The notes below the pieces were generated by a model. It searched no databases, had not been told where the DNA came from, and saw only the letters and a list, made by a program, of their open reading frames with translations. 64,000 bases of DNA, taken from assembly GCA_019634625.1 (NCBI GenBank), contig JAHCBA010000029.1:1-64000 (forward strand). Direction: 5' to 3'. Made by a program: the position numbers and the translations under genes. The stretch is from Verrucomicrobiia bacterium (GTDB lineage Bacteria; Verrucomicrobiota; Verrucomicrobiia; Limisphaerales; CAIMTB01). Below, one piece after another: positions 18,379 to 26,977 of this stretch; position 1 is the stretch's first letter; the number at the start of each line of letters is the position of its first letter.

Positions 18379-20112
18379 ATGGAACGATTTCGCGTGTGGG
18401 CACCCTTGCCGAAGCGGGTTGAGGTTCAGGTGGATGGCCGCCGGCACCCGATGATCCGGGGGGCGGACGACTACTGGTCGGCGACGGTGGACGGGGCGGG
18501 AACCGGATCGGCCTACGGGTTTGTGCTGGATGGCGAAGGGCCCTTTCCCGATCCGCGTTCCCCCTGGCAACCGTGGGGCGTGCATGGGTTGTCGCGGCTG
18601 TGGGAGACGGGGGCGTATGGGTGGAGCGACGGGGAGTTTCGGGCGCCACCACTGGGATCCGGGGTGGTGTATGAGCTGCATGTGGGGACGTTCACGCCGG
18701 GCGGGACCCTGACGAGCGCGATCGAGCGGCTCGACGAGTTGGTTGGGCTTGGGGTGACGCATGTGGAGTTGATGCCGGTGAATGCGTTCCCCGGGGAGCG
18801 GGGCTGGGGATACGACGGCGTGGCGTTGTACGCGGTGCAGGAATCGTACGGGGGTCCGGCGGCCTTGCAGGCATTTGTGGAGGCCTGCCATCGGCGGGGC
18901 ATGGCCGTGTTGCTGGACGTCGTGTACAACCACCTGGGGCCGTCGGGGAACTACCTTGGGAAGTACGGTCCCTACTTCAACCGGCGCTACCACACTCCGT
19001 GGGGGGAGGCATTGAACTTCGACGGGCCGGACAGCGAGCCGGTGCGGCGGTTCTTCCTGGACAACGCGCTGCGATGGTTCCGGGAGTTCCGGGTGGACGG
19101 GCTGCGACTGGACGCGGTGCATGCGATATTCGACACCTCGGCGGAGCCGTTCCTCGAGGAACTGGGCCGGGAAGTGCGGGCGTTGAGCCATCGACTCGGG
19201 CGGCCGCTGGTGTTGATCCCGGAGAGCGACCTGAATGACCCGCGGCTGTTGTGGTCGCGGGAGCGGGGCGGGTACGGCCTGGACGCGCAGTGGAGCGACG
19301 ATTTTCACCATGCCCTCCACGGGTGTCTGACCGGGGAGCGGTCGGGGTATTACGCCGACTTCGGGACCGTCGGGGATCTCGCGAAGGCGCTGCGGGACGG
19401 CTACGTGTACGACGGGCGGTATTCGCGGCACCGGCGCCGGCGCCATGGGCGACCGGCCGAAGGGCTCGGCGGGGAGCGGTTTCTCGGCTACCTGCAGAAC
19501 CACGACCAGGTTGGGAACCGGGCGCAGGGGGATCGATTGAGCCGGACGCTGGGTCCCGGGGCCTTGAAGGTGGGTGCGGCGCTGGTGTTGATGGCGCCTT
19601 TCGTGCCGATGCTATTCATGGGGGAGGAGTGGGGTGCCACGAGCCCGTTCCAGTATTTCACCGATCATGCCGAGCCGGAGCTGGGGAAGGCGGTGCGGGA
19701 AGGGCGGCGCCGCGAGTTTGCGTCGTTCGGGTGGAAGCCCGAGGACATACCGGATCCGCAGGCCCTGGCGACCTTCGAGCGCAGCCGTCTGGACTGGGCG
19801 GAGCGGGAACGGTCTCCGCACCGGGAACTGCTGGAGTGGCACCGGATGCTGGTGGCCTTGAGGCGGCGGGAACCCGACCTGACCGACGGCCGGCTGGACC
19901 GGGTGCGAACGCGCCACGACGAGTCCGGAAGGTGGCTGGTGATGGAGCGGGGGCGGATGGCGTTGGCGGTGAACTTCGGCGATCGCATGGCGGATCTGCC
20001 TCTCAGCGGCGGCGGGTGGCGGACCGAACTGGCGTCGTTCGAGGCGCCGGCGGGGGCGAGGGATGTGCTGTCGCTGCCTCCTGTCTCGGTGGCGATCCTG
20101 CGGCGGGACTGA
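18379..20112 (+). CDS. treZ: Malto-oligosyltrehalose trehalohydrolase
   Basis: A 577-residue GH13 enzyme that releases trehalose from the product of TreY. The N-terminal carbohydrate-binding/beta-sandwich part (FRVWAPLPKRVEVQVDG) is followed by the barrel with VLLDVVYNHLGPSGNYL, GLRLDAVHAIFD (nucleophile), VLIPESDLNDPR (acid/base) and QNHDQVGNRAQGDR. PMLFMGEEWGATSPFQYFTDH is a family signature. Normal length. The malQ gene starts 4 bp after the stop. Confidence 0.96.
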   Translation: MERFRVWAPLPKRVEVQVDGRRHPMIRGADDYWSATVDGAGTGSAYGFVLDGEGPFPDPRSPWQPWGVHGLSRLWETGAYGWSDGEFRAPPLGSGVVYELHVGTFTPGGTLTSAIERLDELVGLGVTHVELMPVNAFPGERGWGYDGVALYAVQESYGGPAALQAFVEACHRRGMAVLLDVVYNHLGPSGNYLGKYGPYFNRRYHTPWGEALNFDGPDSEPVRRFFLDNALRWFREFRVDGLRLDAVHAIFDTSAEPFLEELGREVRALSHRLGRPLVLIPESDLNDPRLLWSRERGGYGLDAQWSDDFHHALHGCLTGERSGYYADFGTVGDLAKALRDGYVYDGRYSRHRRRRHGRPAEGLGGERFLGYLQNHDQVGNRAQGDRLSRTLGPGALKVGAALVLMAPFVPMLFMGEEWGATSPFQYFTDHAEPELGKAVREGRRREFASFGWKPEDIPDPQALATFERSRLDWAERERSPHRELLEWHRMLVALRRREPDLTDGRLDRVRTRHDESGRWLVMERGRMALAVNFGDRMADLPLSGGGWRTELASFEAPAGARDVLSLPPVSVAILRRD

Positions 20113-20116
20113 ATCC

Positions 20117-22060
20117 ATGAAGGATCGCGACAGCGCCACCGACGCCTGGGGCATCCAGCATGGGTACCGCGACGTTCACGGCGCGTGGCACCCGGTGGGT
20201 CGGGGAACGCGGACGCGCCTGCGGGCGGCGATGGGGGGCGACGGCCCGCGGAGTCCGGAACCTGGCGGCGTGCGGAGGATGCGCCCCGGGATGCGTCGGG
20301 TGACGGGTGGATCGGGCTGGCTGCGGTGGGAAGACGGGGGGGAAGTGGAGTTGCGCCGTGGAGAGCGGGTGGACGTTCCGGAAGGGATGCACGAATGCCT
20401 CGACGTGGACGGGGCGCATGCCGGCTGGTGGCTGGCCGTGGGTGGGGGGTGTGACGAGGCGCCGCCGGGGACGGCGTGGGGTTGGGCGGCGCAGTTGTAT
20501 GCGGCACGGTCACGGCGCAGTTGGGGGCACGGGGACTTCGGGGATCTGCGGCGGTTGGGGGACATGGCGCGGGGAATGGGGGCCGGGTTCACGCTGCTCA
20601 ACCCTCTGGGTGCGCCGCTGCCGGGGCGGCCGCAGGAGGACAGCCCGTATTCGCCGAGCAGCCGGATGTTTCTGAACCCGCTTTATCTGCGGATCGAGGA
20701 CGTGCCGGGGGCGGAGGAGGAGGGGCGGTTTCTTGAAGGGCTGGTGACGGCGGGCCGGGCGTTGAACGAGCGGCGGCGGATCGACCGGGATGCGGTGTAC
20801 GGGTTGAAGATGCGGGCGCTCGAACGGCTGTGGAGACGGTTTCGCGGTGACCCGCGGTACGACCGGTATTGCCGGGAGCAGGGGTTGGTGCTGCGCCGGT
20901 TTGCCGTCTTCAACGCGCTGTCCGAGCGGTGGGGAGGCGGCTGGTCGCGATGGCCCGAGGCCTGCCGGCGACCGGATTCCGCGGCGGTTTCGAGGTTTGC
21001 GGACGAGGAGGCCCCGCGGGTGGCGTTTCATCAGTGGTTGCAGTGGCTGCTCGATGAGCAACTGGGTCGGGCGGCGACGGCCCTGCCGTTGATGCTGGAT
21101 GTGCCCATCGGGGTGGGGCGGGACGGCTTCGATGCCTGGCTGTGGCAGGACGTCCTGGCGCTGGACGTCGCGGTGGGGGTGCCGCCGGACGAATACAACA
21201 CCCAGGGACAGAACTGGGGGCTGCCGCCGTACATCCCGCACCGGCTGCGGCGGGCGGGATACGGGCCGTGGCGTCAGACCTTGCGGGCGATGCTGCGGCA
21301 GGCGGGGGGATTGCGGGTGGACCATGTGATGGGGTTGTTCCGGCTGTACTGGATTCCCGGGGGGGCGTCGCCGGCGGACGGCGGTTATGTGCGGTACGCG
21401 GCGGACGAGATGCTGGCGGTGCTGGCGATCGAGAGCCGGAGGGCGGGCGCGGTGGTGGTGGGGGAGGATCTGGGGATGGTGGAGCGCGGGGTGCGACCGC
21501 GGTTGCGGCGGGCGAACGTGCTTTCGTACCGGCTGCTGTGGTTCGAGCGGGGGCGGCCGGAGACGTATCCGGAGGAAGCGATGGCGGCGATCACCACGCA
21601 CGACCTGTTCACGGTGGCAGGGCTCTGGACGGGCTCCGACCTGAAGGAGCAGGAAGCCTTGGGACTGCGACCGAACGGCGCGGGGATGCGGTCGATCCGG
21701 CGCAGGGTGGCCCGATGGGCGGGGCTGGGGGATGGGGCCGGGGCGGGGGAGGCGGTTGTGGCGGCTCACCGATTGCTGCGGGGGGCGCCGTGCCGGCTGC
21801 TGACCGCCACGCTGGACGATGCGTTGGGTGTGGAGGAACGGCCGAACCTGCCGGGGACGGTGCATGAGAGGCCGAACTGGCGACTGGCCCTGCCGCGGCC
21901 CCTGGAGGCGTTGGAGCGCCATCCGCTGGTTCGGGCGGTGGCGGAGACGATGCGGGGCGGGGTCAGGAATCCGTCCGGCGGGGATTCCAGACGTTCCACT
22001 CGGACCAGCGCCAGCGGAGGGCGAGGATCGCCTGACCGGCGAGGCGCTCGGGAGGCATGA
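20117..22060 (+). CDS. malQ: 4-alpha-glucanotransferase
   Basis: A 647-residue GH77 enzyme. About 130 residues at the N-terminus form a beta-rich domain ending in QLYAARSRRSWGHGDFGDL, which is where the GH77 core begins. The core has VAVGVPPDEYNTQGQNWGLP, GLRVDHVMGLFRLYWIP (nucleophile aspartate), VVVGEDLGMVE (acid/base) and ITTHDLFTVAGLW. It moves maltosyl segments between glucans and could supply TreY with linear chains. The last 30 residues are Arg/Ser-rich and unconserved because the frame runs 98 bp past the end of the convergent lepB gene; the functional end is probably nearer codon 615. Confidence 0.92.
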   Translation: MKDRDSATDAWGIQHGYRDVHGAWHPVGRGTRTRLRAAMGGDGPRSPEPGGVRRMRPGMRRVTGGSGWLRWEDGGEVELRRGERVDVPEGMHECLDVDGAHAGWWLAVGGGCDEAPPGTAWGWAAQLYAARSRRSWGHGDFGDLRRLGDMARGMGAGFTLLNPLGAPLPGRPQEDSPYSPSSRMFLNPLYLRIEDVPGAEEEGRFLEGLVTAGRALNERRRIDRDAVYGLKMRALERLWRRFRGDPRYDRYCREQGLVLRRFAVFNALSERWGGGWSRWPEACRRPDSAAVSRFADEEAPRVAFHQWLQWLLDEQLGRAATALPLMLDVPIGVGRDGFDAWLWQDVLALDVAVGVPPDEYNTQGQNWGLPPYIPHRLRRAGYGPWRQTLRAMLRQAGGLRVDHVMGLFRLYWIPGGASPADGGYVRYAADEMLAVLAIESRRAGAVVVGEDLGMVERGVRPRLRRANVLSYRLLWFERGRPETYPEEAMAAITTHDLFTVAGLWTGSDLKEQEALGLRPNGAGMRSIRRRVARWAGLGDGAGAGEAVVAAHRLLRGAPCRLLTATLDDALGVEERPNLPGTVHERPNWRLALPRPLEALERHPLVRAVAETMRGGVRNPSGGDSRRSTRTSASGGRGSPDRRGAREA

Positions 22061-22571
22061 CGGCGTAGAAGAGGATGAACTCCGAGCCGGACCGGTTGTC
22101 GCCGAGGATGGCGTAACGGTTGGCGGCGAGATGACCGGGCAGGACATCGAGGGGACCGTGGAGCACCGGCCAGGGTTCGGGCAGGGCGGTGCCGTTGACG
22201 CAGACCGTGCCGTGGGCGACTTCGATCTGTTCTCCCGGCAGGCCGACGATGCGCTTGATGACGAGTTCCCTGCGGAACCGGGCCACCACCACATCGCCGC
22301 GGCTCGGGGCGTGATCCTGGTAGGCATGCTTGCGGACGAGGAGGAGATCCCCGTTGCGGAGCGAGGGCAGCATGCTGTCGCCCACGACGAGCACGCATCC
22401 GAAGCGGGTCTGGGCGGTGAGCAGGAGCGCGATGGCGGCGCAGCCGGCCAGGATCCAGCGGCGCAACGGGCGGGAGGTCGAGGGAACCCGGGGGTGCCCC
22501 GGCCGGGCGTTCATCCGGCGGGGGGGTGGGAGAGCGTGCAGGGATGGGGCGCCAGGGACGGTAGCGTTCAT
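21963..22571 (-). CDS. lepB: Signal peptidase I
   Basis: A 202-residue S26-family serine protease that cuts signal peptides on the outer face of the inner membrane. One membrane segment (WILAGCAAIALLL) is followed by VVGDSMLPSLRNGD with the catalytic serine, ELVIKRIVGLPGE with the catalytic lysine, and ILGDNRSGSEF (the box with GDN). The protein is short, as in many non-model S26 enzymes. The ATG at 22571 overlaps the stop of the upstream gene (ATGA); an alternative start lies at 22514. The 3' end overlaps the malQ tail on the other strand by 98 bp. Confidence 0.88.
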   Translation of the reverse strand: MNATVPGAPSLHALPPPRRMNARPGHPRVPSTSRPLRRWILAGCAAIALLLTAQTRFGCVLVVGDSMLPSLRNGDLLLVRKHAYQDHAPSRGDVVVARFRRELVIKRIVGLPGEQIEVAHGTVCVNGTALPEPWPVLHGPLDVLPGHLAANRYAILGDNRSGSEFILFYAVMPPERLAGQAILALRWRWSEWNVWNPRRTDS

Positions 22572-23359
22572 GGCGGGCCCGGATCGACGGGTTGAGGGAG
22601 ATCCCCGGCGTCCTGGAAGGTATGGCGGTGGCGGAAGCGTGGGGGGATGCGGTTGCGGTGTTGGATGGCGTCGTGAAGTTCGGATTCGCGGCCCAGCGTG
22701 CGGGCGTATTCCGAGGCGCGATGGGCCAGTTCGTCGAGGACGTCGTGGGTGGGGGCGAGGAAGGCGATGTCGAGGTAGGTATCGAGCCAGTCGGAGCCGG
22801 CGTGGGTGAGGTGCAGGAGTCGGAGGAGTTCGGCGCGGAGGATGATCGCCTGGTCGGTGCCCTCGAATTGGGGGATCAGGCGGTGCAGGCGTTGGATGGC
22901 GTCGGCGCGGGCGCGGTCGATGGCGGACTGGCGGGAGACGAAGAGGGGGTCGGCACCGTGCTGGACACGAAAGATGGCGGCCCGGGATTCGGCGATGGAC
23001 TGGAGGCAGAGGGCGTGGAGGAGCGCCTTGGTCTGTTGCACCTCGGAGAACGAATTCCACCAGAGGAAATTCTCGAGGGGCGCCACCTGGGTGAGAAAGC
23101 GAGGGCGCCAGTTCTGCTGCACATCGCGGGCCACGTATCCGGCGGCGAGGAGGGCGGCCACTGCGGCGACGCGTAGAAGGGCGGTCCAGGGGCGACGGGG
23201 CGGAGGGGGTTCGGCTATGACGGGCGCGGAAACGGTCCGACCGAGGGGATGGGCGGCACCGAGGCGGAGGGGAATGCGGTGCGGAATGCACGGATGTCGA
23301 TGGCCGCGCGCCAACGCATGGCCGTGGAGTCCGTTGGTCCGAGCCGGGCGCCCACTCAT
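22568..23359 (-). CDS. Single-span membrane protein of unknown function, coupled to lepB
   Basis: A 263-residue protein. After about 60 basic, Pro/His-rich residues comes one hydrophobic segment (ALLRVAAVAALLAAGYVA), then a helical periplasmic-looking domain (WNSFSEVQQTKALLHALCLQ, LRLLHLTHAGSDWLDTYLD). The stop overlaps the lepB start, so the two proteins are probably made together. No family was recognised. The ATG at 23359 is used; a TTG 9 bp upstream is also in frame. A role in secretion is only suggested by the pairing. Confidence 0.7.
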   Translation of the reverse strand: MSGRPARTNGLHGHALARGHRHPCIPHRIPLRLGAAHPLGRTVSAPVIAEPPPPRRPWTALLRVAAVAALLAAGYVARDVQQNWRPRFLTQVAPLENFLWWNSFSEVQQTKALLHALCLQSIAESRAAIFRVQHGADPLFVSRQSAIDRARADAIQRLHRLIPQFEGTDQAIILRAELLRLLHLTHAGSDWLDTYLDIAFLAPTHDVLDELAHRASEYARTLGRESELHDAIQHRNRIPPRFRHRHTFQDAGDLPQPVDPGPP

Positions 23360-23455
23360 CTCAACCAAGGAGTACGGCAGGTTGGCCGCCGACCTTAGGG
23401 GATTTGTGGTGAACGGCGGGAGGGGAGGGGCGGAATCCGCGGCCGCCGGATGCGG

Positions 23456-25360
23456 CTACTTCCGGAGTTCGAAGGCGTCGCGGAGGCGGCCGTCGGTATC
23501 GAACATCTGGAACGACAGGTGATCCTGGTGAAGGCGGATCAGGCAGTAGTGATGACCGCGGAAGAGTTTGTTGGAGAAGGCATTCCGGTTGGGGGTGAAG
23601 TCCTCGAGATTGCCGCCGGCGCCGCCGGTCTGGATGTAGCGGACGCCGCGCTGGGTCTGCACCTGCCCTTCGAGCATGGGCCAGGTGCGTTCGTAGGCGT
23701 GGATGTGGCCGTAGAAGACGATGTCCACGCCGTAGCGTTCGTAGAGGGCGACCGCGCCGCGGGGGTTGGCATCGCCGAGCGCGGAAGGGCCGCGCCAGGT
23801 ATTGCCGTAATCGTCCTCGTCGGAGGTGTACACGGGGTGGTGATGGCAGGCGAACTTCCAGCGGGCGGTGGAGGCGCGGAGGCGGGTTTCGAGCCAGGCG
23901 TACTGTTCGCTGCCCGGACCCATGGGCCGGTTGCTGTCGAGCATGAAGAACTCGGCGTTGCCGTACCGGAAGGTGTAGCGGTCGGCGGGTTGCGGCATGC
24001 CATGATAGCGGCGGTACCAGTGGAGGTCCGATTCGCCGTTGCCGGGGACGGGGAAGAGGGGGATGCGACCGAGCACCTGGTTCATGCCGAGGAAGTACTC
24101 GAGGTTCCACTCGAACTTGTGGTGTTCCTGTCCGCCGTCGGTGAGGTCGCCGACGTTCAGGATGAAGTCCGGGCGTTCGCCCCAGATGGCCTTGGCGATC
24201 CGGTCGTTGACGTGGGGTCGGGCCTCGGTGTCGCCGATGATGGCGAAACCGAACGGGGATCCTTCCTCGACCGCGGTCTTGAAGGTGAGCGGTCCGGAAT
24301 CGATCTCCTCGCCGCCTTCGTCGATGGCGGTCACCTGGTAGAAGTAGGGTGTTTCGGGATCGAGGCCGGTGAGGACCGCGTGCTGGATGGAGCGTGCTTC
24401 CGGAAGGGTCAGGGTCTGGTCCCCGGGCAGGCGGGTGCCATAGCGGACCACGGCGCGGGCGGGCCGGTCGGTTTCCCAGGTCAGGTGGGCGTTGGTGCGG
24501 GACATGAAGGTGAGGGCGGGACCGGCGTTGAAGTGGAACAGGTCGGCGAAGATGCGTCCCTCCTCGACCAGGCGGGAGAGCGCTTCGAAGCGTTCGCGGG
24601 CCTGGGTCGGACCGATGTCGTCGTCGTAGAGGCGGACTTCGCGGACCAGGTTGGGGAGGGTCATGTAGGGTTCGCGGGCGAGGTAGGCGGCGATCTCGAA
24701 CTCCGGTTCGCGGGGCATGGAGAGGGTGCCGCCGGCGACCTCTTCCAGGGCGAGTTCACCATTGAGGTAGAGGCGCACGCGGTCGCCGTCGTAGGAGGCG
24801 ATGATATGGCGCCAGTACTTCTTGAACGTCGGGGCCCGGGGGGCGTCGAGGACCACCGGTTCGTCCATGGCGCCGCTGCGGAGGAGGAAGCGGACGGCGC
24901 CGCGGCGGTAGGTCACGGCCCAGGCGGGGGGATCCTCGGGGCGCCGTCCGCGGGCGGTGACCAGCGCGCTGACGGGTTGGTTGACGTGATCCACCAGCCA
25001 GAGTTCGAGGGAGAAGGTGTGGGTGGGGATCCGGTCGGCGTCGATCAGGCGGGCGCGCCGGTCGGTTGGCAATTCACCGAACAGCCGGAGCGGCGGGGTG
25101 TCGGTGTCGAGCCAGTCGAAGGGTGTCTGCGGTTCGGGTTCCCGCGGGCCCGGGTAGTTCGCAGCGCGGGCGTCCAGCGTGTAGTCGGGCCAGAAGAACC
25201 AGGAACCGATGGGGAAATGCTCGTGCCCCTCGTGGGCGGCGAGCGGGAGGGTCAGGAGGGTGGCGAGGACAACCAGGCAGGGGAGGGAACGGGAGCGGGC
25301 GCGCCGTGGGAATGGTGGACGGCCTGCGGGAACCTGGGGACGAACATGCGCCGTTGGCAT
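23456..25360 (-). CDS. Secreted LamG-domain purple-acid-phosphatase-like metallophosphoesterase
   Basis: A 634-residue protein. A signal peptide (VVLATLLTLPLAA) is followed by a LamG/concanavalin-like domain (FSLELWLVDHVNQPVSALV, YDGDRVRLYLNGELALEEV) at about 110-250. A PAP-type Fn3 domain then ends YFYQVTAIDEGGEE, and the calcineurin-like phosphatase domain carries FAIIGDTEAR, DFILNVGDLTDGG, FPVPGNGESD, FACHHHPVYTS and IVFYGHIHAYERT. These are the usual metal ligands, but the common GNHE motif reads GNGE, so one metal or phosphate contact may differ. A phosphomonoesterase or diesterase acting outside the cell is likely; substrate is unknown. The cytoplasmic membrane protein gene lies 96 bp downstream. 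Confidence 0.88.
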   Translation of the reverse strand: MPTAHVRPQVPAGRPPFPRRARSRSLPCLVVLATLLTLPLAAHEGHEHFPIGSWFFWPDYTLDARAANYPGPREPEPQTPFDWLDTDTPPLRLFGELPTDRRARLIDADRIPTHTFSLELWLVDHVNQPVSALVTARGRRPEDPPAWAVTYRRGAVRFLLRSGAMDEPVVLDAPRAPTFKKYWRHIIASYDGDRVRLYLNGELALEEVAGGTLSMPREPEFEIAAYLAREPYMTLPNLVREVRLYDDDIGPTQARERFEALSRLVEEGRIFADLFHFNAGPALTFMSRTNAHLTWETDRPARAVVRYGTRLPGDQTLTLPEARSIQHAVLTGLDPETPYFYQVTAIDEGGEEIDSGPLTFKTAVEEGSPFGFAIIGDTEARPHVNDRIAKAIWGERPDFILNVGDLTDGGQEHHKFEWNLEYFLGMNQVLGRIPLFPVPGNGESDLHWYRRYHGMPQPADRYTFRYGNAEFFMLDSNRPMGPGSEQYAWLETRLRASTARWKFACHHHPVYTSDEDDYGNTWRGPSALGDANPRGAVALYERYGVDIVFYGHIHAYERTWPMLEGQVQTQRGVRYIQTGGAGGNLEDFTPNRNAFSNKLFRGHHYCLIRLHQDHLSFQMFDTDGRLRDAFELRK

Positions 25361-25739
25361 GCGCCTTGGTAAACGCTTGCCGTCGGGGCTGGCGAGCGGA
25401 ACCGGGTAACAAACGGGAGACGCGGGTCGGGTCCGATCCCATGGACCGAACGGGGTTTGTTCAGGGCGTGGAATGGATTGGAAGGAGACGCCGAATACGA
25501 CGGCCCTACCGAGATGGAGTGCGGATCGTGCCGGTTGTCGGGTGCACCGCGCGGCAAGAGGGGGATGGGATGGAAGGATGGGACCGGGTTTGGGCGGCCT
25601 TGGGTGGGCGTAGAGCGGTTTAGCGTGGTGGGGTGGATTGGGAGGCTCACGCTAAAGCGTGTACACCCAACCGTCATGGCGGGGCGGGGACGTGGGGGCA
25701 CGCTGAAGCGTGTACACCCAACGGCGCTGGCGGGGCGGG
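25361..25739. other. Intergenic region with CACGCT-NN-AGCGTG hairpin repeats
   Basis: A 379-bp gap without a convincing gene. Two copies of a 14-bp dyad followed by TGTACACCCAAC lie at 25648-25661 (CACGCTAAAGCGTG) and 25699-25712 (CACGCTGAAGCGTG), 51 bp apart. Each is followed by a GGCGGGGCGGG stretch, and an inverted half copy (TTTAGCGTG) is at 25620. These look like another small dispersed repeat family. Confidence 0.6.
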
Positions 25740-26822
25740 TCACTGCGGTGGGTTCTCGATGGGGAGCGGTTGCAGGGGGCCGATGTAGTCCGTGGCCACG
25801 ACCACGTCATCGAACCAGACCCGGATGCGGTGACCGGCGGGTTGCTGGGTGTACACGTAGAGCCAGAGGAAGTTGATGCGCAATTCGGGATCGGTGCGCC
25901 ACTGGTAGCCTTCGAAGGGGGCGCCGCCGTCGGGAACCTCGAAGGTCTCGCGACGGGCGGAGGCGTCGTTCCATCGGGTTCCCTGTCCGCCGCGGCCGGG
26001 TTGGAACTTGTCGAAGGTCCATCGTCCCGTGGGGAAGCCGGGTCCGAGGTGGGCGACGAGGCGGCCATCGATCCAAAGGGCCTGTTCGCCGTTGCGCTGA
26101 CCGACGTCGTTGAGCTGGATCATCTGTTCGATGCAGATCCAGGGCCCGCGGGCCACACGAAGTTCCGGGTCGTGAATGAAGCTGTTGCCCCAGGTCTGAC
26201 CTCGCGGCGGGCTGCCGCGCATTTCGGACCAGTAGGTGTAGAAGTCCCACGTCCACCGGCTGCCGAACGGCTCGATGCCGGACCAGAAGGAGCGGGCGCC
26301 ATCAGGGCGATGGCCGGCACGGACCTGGGGCCAGGGGGTGGAGGGATGATTACCGCCCAGGCAGGTTCCGAAGTGGTGGATCTCGCCGCAGTCGGGATCG
26401 AAGCGCACGTAGTAGCGGGCAAAGACACGATCGTGTCCCCAGCCGCCCGAGGCGTTGGCCAGGCGCCGGAAGAGTTGGGGGCCGGGACCGTCCCGCCGGT
26501 CCATTTCCAGCGACTGCCGGCCGGTGCTGCCGGGAGGACGCAGTCCGCTGAAGGATATGGCTTCGGGCGACCCCACGGTTTCCCAGCGGGCGGCGAGGGC
26601 GTCGATCGTCGGGGACTCGAAGTCCTCGACAAACAGCACCCGCGGATCGCGGTGAATGCCCACGTCGCCGGGGTAGTTCGCGGCGATTCCGGATGCGGGC
26701 CAGGCCGGGGTTGGAGCGGGGGCGGAGCGTGCGGCAGGGAGAGCGCCTGGGGCGAAACAGAAGGCGACCAGGGCGACGGCGATGGGGACGCGGGTGCGAG
26801 GGGGAACCGACGTTGGCTTCAC
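25740..26822 (-). CDS. Secreted concanavalin-like (polysaccharide-lyase-like) protein
   Basis: A 360-residue protein with signal peptide (PIAVALVAFCFAPGALPA). The rest looks like one jelly-roll domain: an early VLFVEDFESP strand, then FARYYVRFDPDCGEIHHFGT, WTWDFYTYWSEM, PWICIEQMIQLNDVG, ALWIDGRLVAHLGP, and a closing HRIRVWFDDVVVATDYIGP. This succession of strands with W/Y-rich faces is seen in LamG and polysaccharide-lyase-type lectin folds. No catalytic residues could be assigned, so binding of polysaccharide is inferred only. The start is GTG at 26822. It was not matched to a named family. Confidence 0.75.
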   Translation of the reverse strand: MKPTSVPPRTRVPIAVALVAFCFAPGALPAARSAPAPTPAWPASGIAANYPGDVGIHRDPRVLFVEDFESPTIDALAARWETVGSPEAISFSGLRPPGSTGRQSLEMDRRDGPGPQLFRRLANASGGWGHDRVFARYYVRFDPDCGEIHHFGTCLGGNHPSTPWPQVRAGHRPDGARSFWSGIEPFGSRWTWDFYTYWSEMRGSPPRGQTWGNSFIHDPELRVARGPWICIEQMIQLNDVGQRNGEQALWIDGRLVAHLGPGFPTGRWTFDKFQPGRGGQGTRWNDASARRETFEVPDGGAPFEGYQWRTDPELRINFLWLYVYTQQPAGHRIRVWFDDVVVATDYIGPLQPLPIENPPQ

Positions 26823-26875
26823 GCCTGACTACCCCGGGGGTCGGGCATCAAAAATGCAACCCCCGAAAGCGACGA

Positions 26876-26901
26876 AAACTTCGTGCATATGCACGAAGTT
26901 T
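26876..26901. repeat. 26-bp perfect palindrome, copy 2 of the family at 10806
   Basis: AAACTTCGTGCAT followed by ATGCACGAAGTTT, an exact match to the core of the copy at 10806. It lies between two minus-strand genes, 54 bp upstream of the secreted protein gene and 76 bp beyond the chemoreceptor stop. A T-tract is absent. Confidence 0.9.
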
Positions 26902-26977
26902 GCGTCGGTGTCGGGAAAGGGGGAAAGGAGAAAGGGCGTCGCGCCGGCGAGGGGGGGCAGACGCGACGCCCGTGGGG

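Noticed and set aside
26876-26901. Palindrome as terminator of the chemoreceptor gene
   Set aside because: It has no T-tract and an identical palindrome stands elsewhere with other neighbours, so it is treated as a repeat.
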